Position numbers and translations under genes: made by a program
Notes under the pieces: model-generated
Seen by the model: the letters and a program-made list of their open reading frames with translations, nothing else
What the model was told of the DNA's origin: nothing
The model's database searches: none
Part shown: in pieces, positions 1 to 6,489 of the stretch
How the letters are laid out: every line of letters starts with the position of its first letter
Numbering within the stretch: position 1 is the first letter of the stretch
Origin: Bacteroidota bacterium
Lineage (GTDB): Bacteria > Bacteroidota > Bacteroidia > Chitinophagales > Chitinophagaceae
Direction of reading: 5' to 3'
Length of the DNA: 10,737 bases
NCBI GenBank assembly: GCA_023392575.1
Contig: JAEVYV010000149.1
Coordinates: forward strand, 1 to 10,737

Positions 1-34
1 GCCCGCCTAAACATTTTTTAATTTAAATTTATTT

Positions 35-601
35 ATGGCATCAACAGCAGATATCAGCCGCGGATTGATCATAAAACTGGACGGAAACCTGTACAAGGTG
101 GTGGAGTTTGGGGAAAACAAAACAGCCCGTGCTGCCGCCAAAGTGTGGGCAAAGTTGACCGGTGTTGACAACAACCGCAGTATTGAAAAAACCTGGAACA
201 GCGGCGATACCATTTATCCTGTTCGTGTGGAGCGGAAAGAATACCAGTTTTTGTACAAAGACGATACCGGGTATAATTTCATGGACAATGAAACCTTTGA
301 GCAGGTAGTTGTTGCCGAAAACATGATCGATGCCCCCCAATTTTTAAAAGACGGTGATGCCGTTTCGGTATTGTTTAATACGGAAACCGAAACGCCTATG
401 AGCGTGGAGCTACCGGAAAAAATTGTGGTCAGGGTAACCTATAGCGAACCGGGCCTGAGAGGCGATACGGCCACCAGAACTTTAAAACCGGCCACCGTGG
501 AAACCGGAGCGACCGTTATGGTTCCTTTGTTTGTCAACGAAGGAGAGTTGATCCGCGTGAACACCAAAAGCGGAGACTACGTAGAAAGAGTGAAGGAGTA
601 A
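35..601 (+). CDS. efp: Elongation factor P, arginine-tip type
   Basis: EF-P binds stalled ribosomes between the P and E sites and promotes peptide bond formation at polyproline stretches. The 188-residue length is normal, and the C-terminal OB domain carries the family signature (GDTATRTLKPATVETGA, then VPLFVNEGE and a GDYVERVK end). Domain I is also typical except for its tip loop. Where E. coli has KPGKG with modified Lys34, this protein reads KTARAAAKVW, which places Arg32 at the tip. That loop resembles the Pseudomonas type (KSGRNAAVV), in which Arg32 is rhamnosylated by EarP. No earP-like gene lies in the window. The ATG at 35 follows an AT-rich leader without a clear Shine-Dalgarno site. 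A hairpin terminator follows the stop, so efp is probably transcribed apart from accBC. The family call is firm; the modification state is unknown. Confidence 0.97.
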   Translation: MASTADISRGLIIKLDGNLYKVVEFGENKTARAAAKVWAKLTGVDNNRSIEKTWNSGDTIYPVRVERKEYQFLYKDDTGYNFMDNETFEQVVVAENMIDAPQFLKDGDAVSVLFNTETETPMSVELPEKIVVRVTYSEPGLRGDTATRTLKPATVETGATVMVPLFVNEGELIRVNTKSGDYVERVKE

Positions 602-623
602 CTGGTAATCATTCAACTGTATT

Positions 624-646
624 GGCGTCGGACGACGCCTTTTTTA
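624..646 (+). terminator. Rho-independent terminator after efp
   Basis: A perfect 6-bp stem GGCGTC/GACGCC with loop GGAC (624-639) is followed directly by six T residues. It starts 22 bp after the efp stop codon and separates efp from accB. Confidence 0.85.
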
Positions 647-665
647 TTGAGGCAGCGTTTTTAAA

Positions 666-691
666 TAGGAACTGTAGAATTCCTATCTTAG
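666..691 (+). promoter_or_regulatory. Candidate accB promoter and leader inverted repeat
   Basis: TATCTTAG at 684-691 matches the Bacteroidota -7 element TAnnTTTG except for one base. No convincing -33 TTTG is seen at the usual spacing. A perfect inverted repeat, TAGGAA (666-671) and TTCCTA (680-685) with an 8-nt spacer, overlaps its start. It lies in the only gap where a promoter for accBC downstream of the efp terminator would be expected. Evidence is weak because the motif is short and the region AT-rich. Confidence 0.3.
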
Positions 692-730
692 TCCTCCTGT
701 ATTAACCAAAATCATAATAAATTGAAACAA

Positions 731-1225
731 ATGGATTTCAAGCAAATTCAGGAGTTGATCAAAATGATCAATGATTCGAATATTGGTGAAGTAACGATTG
801 AACAGAAAGAATTCAAAATAACCATCCGGCAAAAAGAAGAGCAAATCACCCAGGTGGTGGCTACTTCGGCACCTATGAATTACAACCCTCTGCCGCAACA
901 AATTCAACCCCAATCACTGCCTTCGGCACCGGCCGCTCCCATGGCCCAGGCTGCCCAACCGGCTGCCGTTCCGGCTTCGGCGAACACCGTGACCATCAAA
1001 AGCCCGATGATTGGCACCTTCTACCGCCGGCCCTCACCCGACAAACCCATTTTTGCCGAAGTGGGTGATGAAGTAACACCCGGCAAGGTGGTGTGCATCA
1101 TTGAGGCCATGAAATTATTCAACGAAATTGAAAGCGAGGTAAAGGGTAAAATTGTAAAAGTACTGGTGGAAGACGCTTCGCCGGTAGAATACGACCAACC
1201 TTTGTTCCTTGTTGAACTTTCTTAA
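731..1225 (+). CDS. accB: Biotin carboxyl carrier protein of acetyl-CoA carboxylase
   Basis: AccB carries biotin between the carboxylase and carboxyltransferase sites of acetyl-CoA carboxylase, the first committed step of fatty acid synthesis. The protein has three parts: an N-terminal segment opening MDFKQIQELI (about 1-45), a Pro/Ala/Gln-rich flexible linker (about 46-86), and a C-terminal biotinyl domain (about 87-164). The biotinylation motif is E-A-M-K-L with acceptor Lys128, and SPMIGTFYR opens the domain. The frame is open from a TTG at 722, but the ATG at 731 gives the usual family N-terminus MDFKQIQ and 164 residues, so I chose it. No Shine-Dalgarno site is evident. accC follows after an 82-bp gap filled by a repeat-like hairpin, and the two probably form one operon. 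Confidence 0.96.
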   Translation: MDFKQIQELIKMINDSNIGEVTIEQKEFKITIRQKEEQITQVVATSAPMNYNPLPQQIQPQSLPSAPAAPMAQAAQPAAVPASANTVTIKSPMIGTFYRRPSPDKPIFAEVGDEVTPGKVVCIIEAMKLFNEIESEVKGKIVKVLVEDASPVEYDQPLFLVELS

Positions 1226-1230
1226 GATAC

Positions 1231-1306
1231 AATGTAAAATGCAAAATGTAAAACGGGAGGCTGGTTTACATTTTTACTTTTTCATTTTTAATTTTTAAAT
1301 ATTCAT
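1231..1306. repeat. Period-7 repeat hairpin between accB and accC
   Basis: The left arm is three near-identical heptamers: AATGTAA, AATGCAA, AATGTAA (1231-1251). The right arm is six T-rich heptamers of the form TTTTNAT (1265-1306), such as TTTTCAT (1279-1285) and TTTTAAT (1286-1292). The inner arms pair perfectly for 10 bp (1243-1252 with 1265-1274) around a G-rich loop; the outer arms pair imperfectly, roughly 8 of 12. The element ends against the GTG start of accC. It has no long T-tract after a GC stem, so it does not look like a normal terminator. A transcript through it could fold and affect accC translation, but that is inference. Confidence 0.6.
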
Positions 1307-1307
1307 T

Positions 1308-2645
<1,338 letters not shown>

Positions 2646-2648
2646 ACG

Positions 2649-2680
2649 AAAACCCCGGTTTCAAACCGGGGTTTTTATTT
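2649..2680. terminator. Bidirectional terminator between accC and the secreted protein gene
   Basis: A perfect 13-bp inverted repeat (AAAACCCCGGTTT at 2649-2661 and its complement at 2663-2675) runs into TTTTTATTT on the plus strand. The A-rich left flank gives a T-tract on the minus strand too. It starts 4 nt after the accC stop and lies 15 bp from the end of the convergent gene, so it can stop both transcripts. Confidence 0.9.
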
Positions 2681-2694
2681 GATCGTACCTTGTT

Positions 2695-3198
2695 TTAATC
2701 CTTGTGCTTGTGTTTTGCTTTCCCTCCGCTCTTGTGCGGATTGCCTTTTCCCTTCTCCCAACCCAGGTGCTTGCCGTTGTTGCCTTTGTGTTTTGCGTAT
2801 TTATGTCCCTTGTTCTTGCCTCCGTAGTAACGACTGTTGATCTCTTTGATTTTGTGGGCCCGGTCCTTTTCTAGCTGCCGGATGGCCCGGTCTTTTTCAG
2901 CCCGGGTCAAATAGCGGTTGTTGCGGATGGATTGAATCTTGGCGTCGTAGTCCCGGTTGATCTGTGCAATTTGCGCCTCCTTGGATCCGCTGGGATAGTT
3001 GCGGGGATAGGTTTTCGGATAGCTGCCCCCGTTGTTTCCGCCTCCTAAAATTACATCACGTGATTCCCGGTCGGGGGTATTATCGGGAGAGGTTTTGGGC
3101 TGGCCTAAAATAACCCGCCGGGCTTCTTCTTTTGTGGTTTGGGCATTAGCTGTGGCCAAAGCGGCAACGGCTAAAACAAGGGTAATGATCTTTTTCAT
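2695..3198 (-). CDS. Secreted Lys/His/Gly-rich protein with duplicated VILG motif
   Basis: Function not recognised. The 167-residue product opens with a clear Sec signal peptide (MKKIITLVLAVAALATANAQ, cleavage likely near residues 19-20). The mature part has four zones. First come two copies of a short motif 20 residues apart, EARRVILG (25-32) and ESRDVILG (45-52). A Gly/Asn/Tyr/Pro stretch follows (53-71). Next is a charged, probably helical or coiled-coil segment (73-124) of alternating Lys/Arg/Asp/Glu with regularly spaced Ile/Leu. The tail (125-167) is extremely rich in Lys, His and Gly and contains NGKHLGWEKGKGNPHKSGG. The strongly basic tail would suit binding to acidic polymers, nucleic acid or metal, but nothing proves this. 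Start ATG at 3198 fits the signal peptide. It stands alone on the minus strand and converges on accC. Confidence 0.8.
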   Translation of the reverse strand: MKKIITLVLAVAALATANAQTTKEEARRVILGQPKTSPDNTPDRESRDVILGGGNNGGSYPKTYPRNYPSGSKEAQIAQINRDYDAKIQSIRNNRYLTRAEKDRAIRQLEKDRAHKIKEINSRYYGGKNKGHKYAKHKGNNGKHLGWEKGKGNPHKSGGKAKHKHKD

Positions 3199-3340
3199 AG
3201 TAGTAATTTAGTACACTAATATCTCGAAAAAAGATGCCAACAGAAAGTTTTATAGAGAAGGAATTGTTAAAGCAAACCCGGGGGAAGCAATTTTAAATTT
3301 TCGTTCTTTTTTAAAGAGCCCATAAGCTTACTCCTGGCCG

Positions 3341-3559
3341 TTAGAAACGAAGGATGGAGTTGGTCAGAATGATGTCCGTCTGGGGCGCAGACTCGGTGGT
3401 GGCGTTGGTTTCGATTTGGCGTACCTGTTGTTTTGGTTCGGGGCAATTTGGTAACGGCCGCTGGTGGTCGCAAAGGTGTATCTGAAACCTGCCGATGGTG
3501 GCACCGGCCGCCCAAAGGCCGATCACCACGAATAAATTTTTAAAAAGTACCGGTTTCAT
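3341..3559 (-). CDS. Small membrane-anchored or secreted protein, unknown
   Basis: A 72-residue protein that I do not recognise. Residues about 5-22 (LFKNLFVVIGLWAAGATIG) form one hydrophobic segment, either an uncleaved membrane anchor or a signal peptide. The rest is polar with two cysteines (the HLCDH and PNCPEP segments), which may pair outside the cytoplasm. Its ATG lies only 5 nt after the stop of the MarR-like gene on the same strand, which favours co-transcription. The competing frame at 3267-3515 has no such N-terminus and was rejected. It could be a small target or accessory of the regulator, but that is a guess. Its short length keeps confidence moderate. No clear terminator follows; 3199-3340 holds no other gene. 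Confidence 0.6.
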   Translation of the reverse strand: MKPVLFKNLFVVIGLWAAGATIGRFQIHLCDHQRPLPNCPEPKQQVRQIETNATTESAPQTDIILTNSILRF

Positions 3560-3564
3560 AAAAT

Positions 3565-3993
3565 TTATTGACAGTTCTGAATGATCTGGTTGAGCAGTTC
3601 TTTCATTTGCACAAGGGCTTTTTCGCTGACGCCTTTCAGGGCCTGGCTCCGGTTTAGTTCGACCACCGCCGATATGTTTTTGATCAGGCTTTTTCCCTCC
3701 TTTGTCAACACCAGGCTGAATCGTCTTCTGTCCGAAGCGTGGGCTTCCCGTTTCAAATAATTTTTTTTGATCAGCAGGTCAATGATCCGGGTTACGCTGG
3801 CGGCATCCTTGAAAATCTTTTCGGCAATTTCCAACTGACTGATCTCCGGTTTTTCGGCTATGGCATTGAGCACCAGCCATTGGTCTATGGTGATGTTTAG
3901 CCCCGCTTCGGCAAACCTTCTTTGCGCAAACTGCCTGTAGGTCTTTATCGACTTATCGAGCGAATAAAAAATAACCCTTTCCAATTTTTCCAT
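3565..3993 (-). CDS. MarR-family transcriptional regulator
   Basis: A 142-residue winged-helix regulator. MarR proteins bind as dimers to short palindromes and usually repress, with release by small molecules or oxidation. Residues about 35-105 form the DNA-binding domain: WLVLNAIAEKPEISQLEIAEKI, a recognition helix region DAASVTRIIDLLIKKNYL, and a wing with the family D-x-R motif (HASDRRRFSLVLTKEG). The flanking helices provide the dimer interface. The frame is open back to 4119, but the ATG at 3993 gives the usual length and drops an implausible N-terminal extension. It also leaves a palindrome (4017-4031) just outside the gene, as expected for autoregulation. One Cys sits at the penultimate position (141). 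The small gene downstream is probably co-transcribed; the hydroxylase gene at 4503 is divergent but about 500 bp away. The ligand cannot be read from the sequence. Confidence 0.88.
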   Translation of the reverse strand: MEKLERVIFYSLDKSIKTYRQFAQRRFAEAGLNITIDQWLVLNAIAEKPEISQLEIAEKIFKDAASVTRIIDLLIKKNYLKREAHASDRRRFSLVLTKEGKSLIKNISAVVELNRSQALKGVSEKALVQMKELLNQIIQNCQ

Positions 3994-4016
3994 TTCGGCA
4001 CGAAGATAAGTAGGTT

Positions 4017-4031
4017 TATCAAATATTGATA
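4017..4031. promoter_or_regulatory. Candidate MarR operator palindrome
   Basis: TATCAA-ATA-TTGATA on the plus strand is a perfect 6+6 inverted repeat with a 3-nt centre, 23 bp upstream of the MarR-like ATG at 3993. Read on the minus strand it overlaps AATATTTG, one base off the Bacteroidota -7 consensus. The size and placement suit an autoregulatory MarR site. AT-richness makes a chance palindrome possible. Confidence 0.45.
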
Positions 4032-4118
4032 TGTCAATTAATTTTTTTTGAAAGAATTTTTCCGGCTTTATAATTGTTAGCTTTAGTAAGGTCAAGTTGT
4101 GTTCAAGCGGGGAGAACA

Positions 4119-4158
4119 AGTGAGTGGTGAGTGGAGAATGGTGAGCGGAAGAGTCACT
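4119..4158. repeat. Period-7 GTGAGTG tandem repeat with closing stem
   Basis: Four heptamers lie end to end: GTGAGTG, GTGAGTG, GAGAATG, GTGAGCG (4120-4147). AGTGA (4119-4123) can pair with TCACT (4154-4158). It sits in the gene-free stretch between the MarR-like gene and the hydroxylase gene, and shares its 7-bp period but not its sequence with the repeats at 1231-1306 and 4381-4476. Confidence 0.55.
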
Positions 4159-4173
4159 AAAAAGAAAGAGATT

Positions 4174-4292
4174 CTACCTGGCTTTCAACCTCACCCTACC
4201 ATCACTCTACTGTTGGTAGAGTCGTCTTTCCCCTCCATGTGGAGAGGAGGGCAGATTTTCCGAAGAGCGGAGGGGTAGTTGGGTGAGGTAGT
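4174..4292. repeat. Nested palindromic intergenic element
   Basis: The outer arms pair perfectly for 9 bp: ACCTCACCC (4188-4196) with GGGTGAGGT (4281-4289). Near-complementary TACC and GGTAG ends extend them. Inside is a perfect 7-bp hairpin, ACTCTAC/GTAGAGT (4204-4222, loop TGTTG), then a pyrimidine/purine switch (CCCCTCC then GGAGAGG, about 4231-4249). The layout resembles the CCTCACCC...GGGTGAGG dispersed elements that I associate with Bacteroidota intergenic DNA. That resemblance is from memory and unchecked. Confidence 0.5.
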
Positions 4293-4363
4293 AATATAAG
4301 CAGGGCAAGCCGTTTTTTGCCGCGTCATAGACCTAATCCAAAAGACAGGTTCGTCTCATACCA

Positions 4364-4378
4364 GCCCCGCAGAGGGGC
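4364..4378. repeat. Short GC hairpin
   Basis: GCCCC and GGGGC pair perfectly around loop GCAGA. No T-tract follows on either strand, so it is not a typical terminator. It is part of the palindrome-rich gene-free stretch. Confidence 0.4.
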
Positions 4379-4380
4379 AA

Positions 4381-4476
4381 GTGAAACGTGAGATGTCAGA
4401 GGTGATCTAAGAGTGAACGAAGAAGGAAGCTTTGCTATGGGTTCACGTCTGATGGCTGACAACTGACAGCTGATAG
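4381..4476. repeat. Degenerate heptamer arrays flanking an inverted repeat
   Basis: The left block has four heptamers starting GT(G/C)A (4381-4408: GTGAAAC, GTGAGAT, GTCAGAG, GTGATCT). The right block has four CTGA(T/C)(R)(R) heptamers (4449-4476: CTGATGG, CTGACAA, CTGACAG, CTGATAG). Between them GTGAAC (4413-4418) pairs perfectly with GTTCAC (4441-4446). The block ends 26 bp before the hydroxylase ATG. It is plainly repetitive; its function and mobility are unknown. Confidence 0.6.
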
Positions 4477-4502
4477 CAGTTTCCTATAAAGCCTGGAAAA
4501 CA

Positions 4503-5294
4503 ATGCAGTTACCCGATTTTTCAAACCCGCTTTGGTTCTTCATCACAACCGTAATTGTCTTTGTTGTGGTGATGGGACGTTATTTTCTTATTGCAGGCTT
4601 GTTTTACCTTATTTTTTATTTGTGGTTTCCCCAGAGATGGCAACAAAGGAAAATTAATAGCCGGGCTTACAGGCAGGGACAATTTAAAAAAGAGGTTGGG
4701 TGGAGTTGTGTTACGGCTTTTATTTTCGCGGTTTCCGGAGCCGCAATGGCTGTGTGCTGGCAAAAAGGGTATACAAAAATTTATACAGAAGTTGATCAGT
4801 ATCCTTTATGGTGGCTGCCGGTCAGCCTGGTCATTTCTTTGGTGCTGCATGAAACCTATTACTATTGGTTGCACCGGTGGATGCATCATCCGGGGGTTTT
4901 TAAAACTGTTCATAAGGTGCACCACGACAGCAATATTACCTCTCCATGGACAGCTTTTTCGTTTCATCCACTGGAAGGTTTGCTCCAGGCTGTGTTTCTG
5001 CCCGCCTTGCTTTTGGTTTTGCCCATGCATTTATATGTGCTGTTGGTGCAGCTTACCATTATGACGTTCAGCAGCGTAGTCAATCATCTGGACATAGAAA
5101 TTTATCCCCGTAATTTTCACAGGCATTTCCTGGGTAAATGGCTGATTGGCGCTACGCATCATTCGCTGCACCACAAGCAGTTTAAGTACAATTTTGGTTT
5201 GTATTTTACTTTTTGGGACAAGTGGAAAAAGACCGAAAGTCCTCTTTATGAAAAAATATTCGAGGAAAAGACAGGTGCGGCACCGGATAAATAA
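4503..5294 (+). CDS. Sterol desaturase/fatty acid hydroxylase family membrane protein
   Basis: A 263-residue integral membrane di-iron enzyme. The family hydroxylates or desaturates lipid chains, sterols or carotenoids using O2 and an electron donor. The histidine boxes are complete: HETYYYWLHRWMHH (116-129), HKVHH (137-141), the NH at 194-195, and HHSLHH (219-224). Hydrophobic membrane segments lie at about 11-41, 67-85, 104-120 and 160-190. The C-terminus is short and polar. The ATG at 4503 opens directly before the first membrane segment, with no good Shine-Dalgarno site. Upstream are the repeat-rich DNA and, in the opposite direction, the MarR-like gene; a regulatory link is possible but unsupported. 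The gene converges on the unknown 204-residue gene with a 30-bp gap and no obvious terminator. The substrate cannot be assigned; a lipid or sphingolipid fatty acyl chain is plausible. Confidence 0.9.
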   Translation: MQLPDFSNPLWFFITTVIVFVVVMGRYFLIAGLFYLIFYLWFPQRWQQRKINSRAYRQGQFKKEVGWSCVTAFIFAVSGAAMAVCWQKGYTKIYTEVDQYPLWWLPVSLVISLVLHETYYYWLHRWMHHPGVFKTVHKVHHDSNITSPWTAFSFHPLEGLLQAVFLPALLLVLPMHLYVLLVQLTIMTFSSVVNHLDIEIYPRNFHRHFLGKWLIGATHHSLHHKQFKYNFGLYFTFWDKWKKTESPLYEKIFEEKTGAAPDK

Positions 5295-5324
5295 GTCGTT
5301 TGCAAATAAAGAAGTGGCACATCG

Positions 5325-5939
5325 TCAGGCTGCGCTTTTTAAAATTCCATTCACCAAACTTTTCCATTGAATTTTTGAAAATCCGCTCATGGCACCCGCT
5401 GCTACAGCAGTGTTTCGCACTTTATCGGTTGTGGTTTCTGAGCTTGTGTTTGGTTTTTCATTTCTGCCGTACACACCGGCGGTTACCTTGTTCTTTTCCC
5501 GTTTTACTACAAAAGAAGAAGTAGCTTCCCCACTAAAAAAATGGGCAATGTCTTTCTTATGGCTTAAAGGATTGGGGGCGGGCCGAACGGTAATGGCAGT
5601 AAACGCTTCGGCCTCTCCCTCCTGCGATACTATGGCTTCTACCTTTACCCAGTCATACCCTTCGCCGGATGCGGGCCCCGGTCCGGGAATATCAATTTTA
5701 AAATGATCCCCTTCTTGCACAGCACGATCTACCTCTTTTCCGTTTTCGTCTGTTAAAGAAAAGCCAGCCGTTGCCGGCCCGGCCAGTCCCTGCCATTCAT
5801 TTACATGCAACAGTCTTTTTTTAGCTATCTGATAGAATTCTTCCGCCTGCCGGGCATCATCAAAATCCCTGGAACTTTCCGTGTCGGTTTGCAGGCCTGA
5901 TTCATTTTTGGGTATACTATCGTTTTCTTTATTGGACAT
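5325..5939 (-). CDS. Conserved-looking protein of unknown function
   Basis: A 204-residue soluble-looking protein with no signal peptide or membrane segment, whose function I do not recognise. Residues 1-30 are polar, acidic and probably disordered. The middle (about 45-120) looks like a beta-rich domain: WQGLAGPATAGFSLTDENGKEV, an IDIPGPGPASGEGYDWVKVEAI stretch and a FTAITVRPAPNP end. The C-terminal part (about 125-204) contains HFFSGEATSSFVVKREKNKVTAGVYGRNEKPNT and ends SKIQWKSLVNGILKSAA. Its ATG overlaps the stop codon of the upstream stress-protein gene by one base (TAATG), which strongly suggests translational coupling and a shared role. Its 3' end faces the hydroxylase gene. The gene is surely real, but no activity should be assumed. 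Confidence 0.8.
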   Translation of the reverse strand: MSNKENDSIPKNESGLQTDTESSRDFDDARQAEEFYQIAKKRLLHVNEWQGLAGPATAGFSLTDENGKEVDRAVQEGDHFKIDIPGPGPASGEGYDWVKVEAIVSQEGEAEAFTAITVRPAPNPLSHKKDIAHFFSGEATSSFVVKREKNKVTAGVYGRNEKPNTSSETTTDKVRNTAVAAGAMSGFSKIQWKSLVNGILKSAA

Positions 5940-6436
5940 TATAACTGAATCTTGCCTTCTGCGCCATCGGCCAATGTTTTGCCTGCCACAACGGAGGCCG
6001 CCATTTTGAGGAATTGTACCATTTTACCGGTTTCAGCATCCCAATAATAAATCGTGTTGGGTTGAACTTTTAAAAGTCCCAGGTTGGGGTCGCCTACGCC
6101 ATCGGGAAACCATGCCTTTACAATAGGCGACCATTTATCTATTACGGTTTGCCGGTCGGTGATGACACTGGCCTTGCCCCATAAATCCACATAGCTTTCT
6201 TTGCCGGGATGGGCATACACCAGGTGAACCGTATTTTCCGAGCTTACTTCTTCTACTTTTATGGAGCGAATGTCGGTAAAGAACCAAAGTGTGCCGTTGT
6301 CTTCCACCTCAATGGTGGCCATGGGCCGGGTATGATTTTGCCCCGGATTGTTGGTGATAAACATGCACACATTTATGTCCGTGATCAGCTTTTTAAATTT
6401 TTTCAAAGCTTCTTCGTTTTCCAGATTTTTTTCCAT
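5939..6436 (-). CDS. FMN-binding split-barrel general stress protein
   Basis: A 165-residue member of the pyridoxamine 5'-phosphate oxidase-like (split-barrel flavin-binding) superfamily, of the general stress protein type. These dimers bind FMN or a similar flavin; a precise reaction is usually unknown. Visible family features are the opening helix EALKKFKKLITDINVCMFITN, the strand pair RPMATIEVEDNGTLWFFTD, the segment IRSIKVEEVSSENTVHLVYAHPGKESYVDLWGKASVITD, the WSPIVKAWFPDG turn, and an NTIYYWDAETGKM end. The ATG at 6436 has a perfect 15-bp palindrome 7 bp upstream. The stop overlaps the next ATG by one base (TAATG). The phosphatase gene lies 53 bp upstream on the same strand, so a three-gene operon is possible, though the palindrome hints at a separate promoter. 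A catalytic pyridoxine oxidase role is unlikely. Confidence 0.88.
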   Translation of the reverse strand: MEKNLENEEALKKFKKLITDINVCMFITNNPGQNHTRPMATIEVEDNGTLWFFTDIRSIKVEEVSSENTVHLVYAHPGKESYVDLWGKASVITDRQTVIDKWSPIVKAWFPDGVGDPNLGLLKVQPNTIYYWDAETGKMVQFLKMAASVVAGKTLADGAEGKIQL

Positions 6437-6443
6437 AGTTCAT

Positions 6444-6458
6444 TGTTTGAATCAAACA
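6444..6458. promoter_or_regulatory. Perfect 15-bp palindrome before the stress gene
   Basis: TGTTTGA-A-TCAAACA is a perfect 7+7 inverted repeat with a single central base. It lies 7 bp upstream of the stress-protein ATG (6434-6436), inside a 53-bp gap. It is a candidate operator for the two-gene stress unit or a small 5' hairpin that would hide the start. No recognised regulator can be named. Confidence 0.5.
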
Positions 6459-6489
6459 CCGCCTAAAATAACATGCCAATCCACATGCG

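Noticed and set aside
1..34. Possible end of an upstream gene (in-frame TAA at 8-10)
   Set aside because: Too few bases remain to identify any coding sequence.
722..730. TTG start extending accB by three residues
   Set aside because: The family N-terminus MDFKQIQ begins at the ATG at 731, so the upstream TTG is unlikely to be used.
3208..3219. TTAGT-AC-ACTAA inverted repeat upstream of the secreted protein gene
   Set aside because: Only 5 bp per arm in AT-rich DNA, with no matching promoter element nearby; too likely by chance.
3267..3515. 82-codon minus-strand frame overlapping the 72-residue gene
   Set aside because: It lacks a plausible N-terminus and start context, while the overlapping frame has a hydrophobic N-terminal segment and operon-like spacing.
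4119..4502. CRISPR array or decayed gene in the repeat-rich gap
   Set aside because: The repeats are 7-bp tandem units without spacers, and no frame in the gap gives recognisable protein fragments.
4591..5064. 157-codon frame overlapping the hydroxylase gene, rich in Cys and Trp
   Set aside because: It is an out-of-frame reading of a histidine-box membrane protein; its composition reflects the frame shift, not a real protein.
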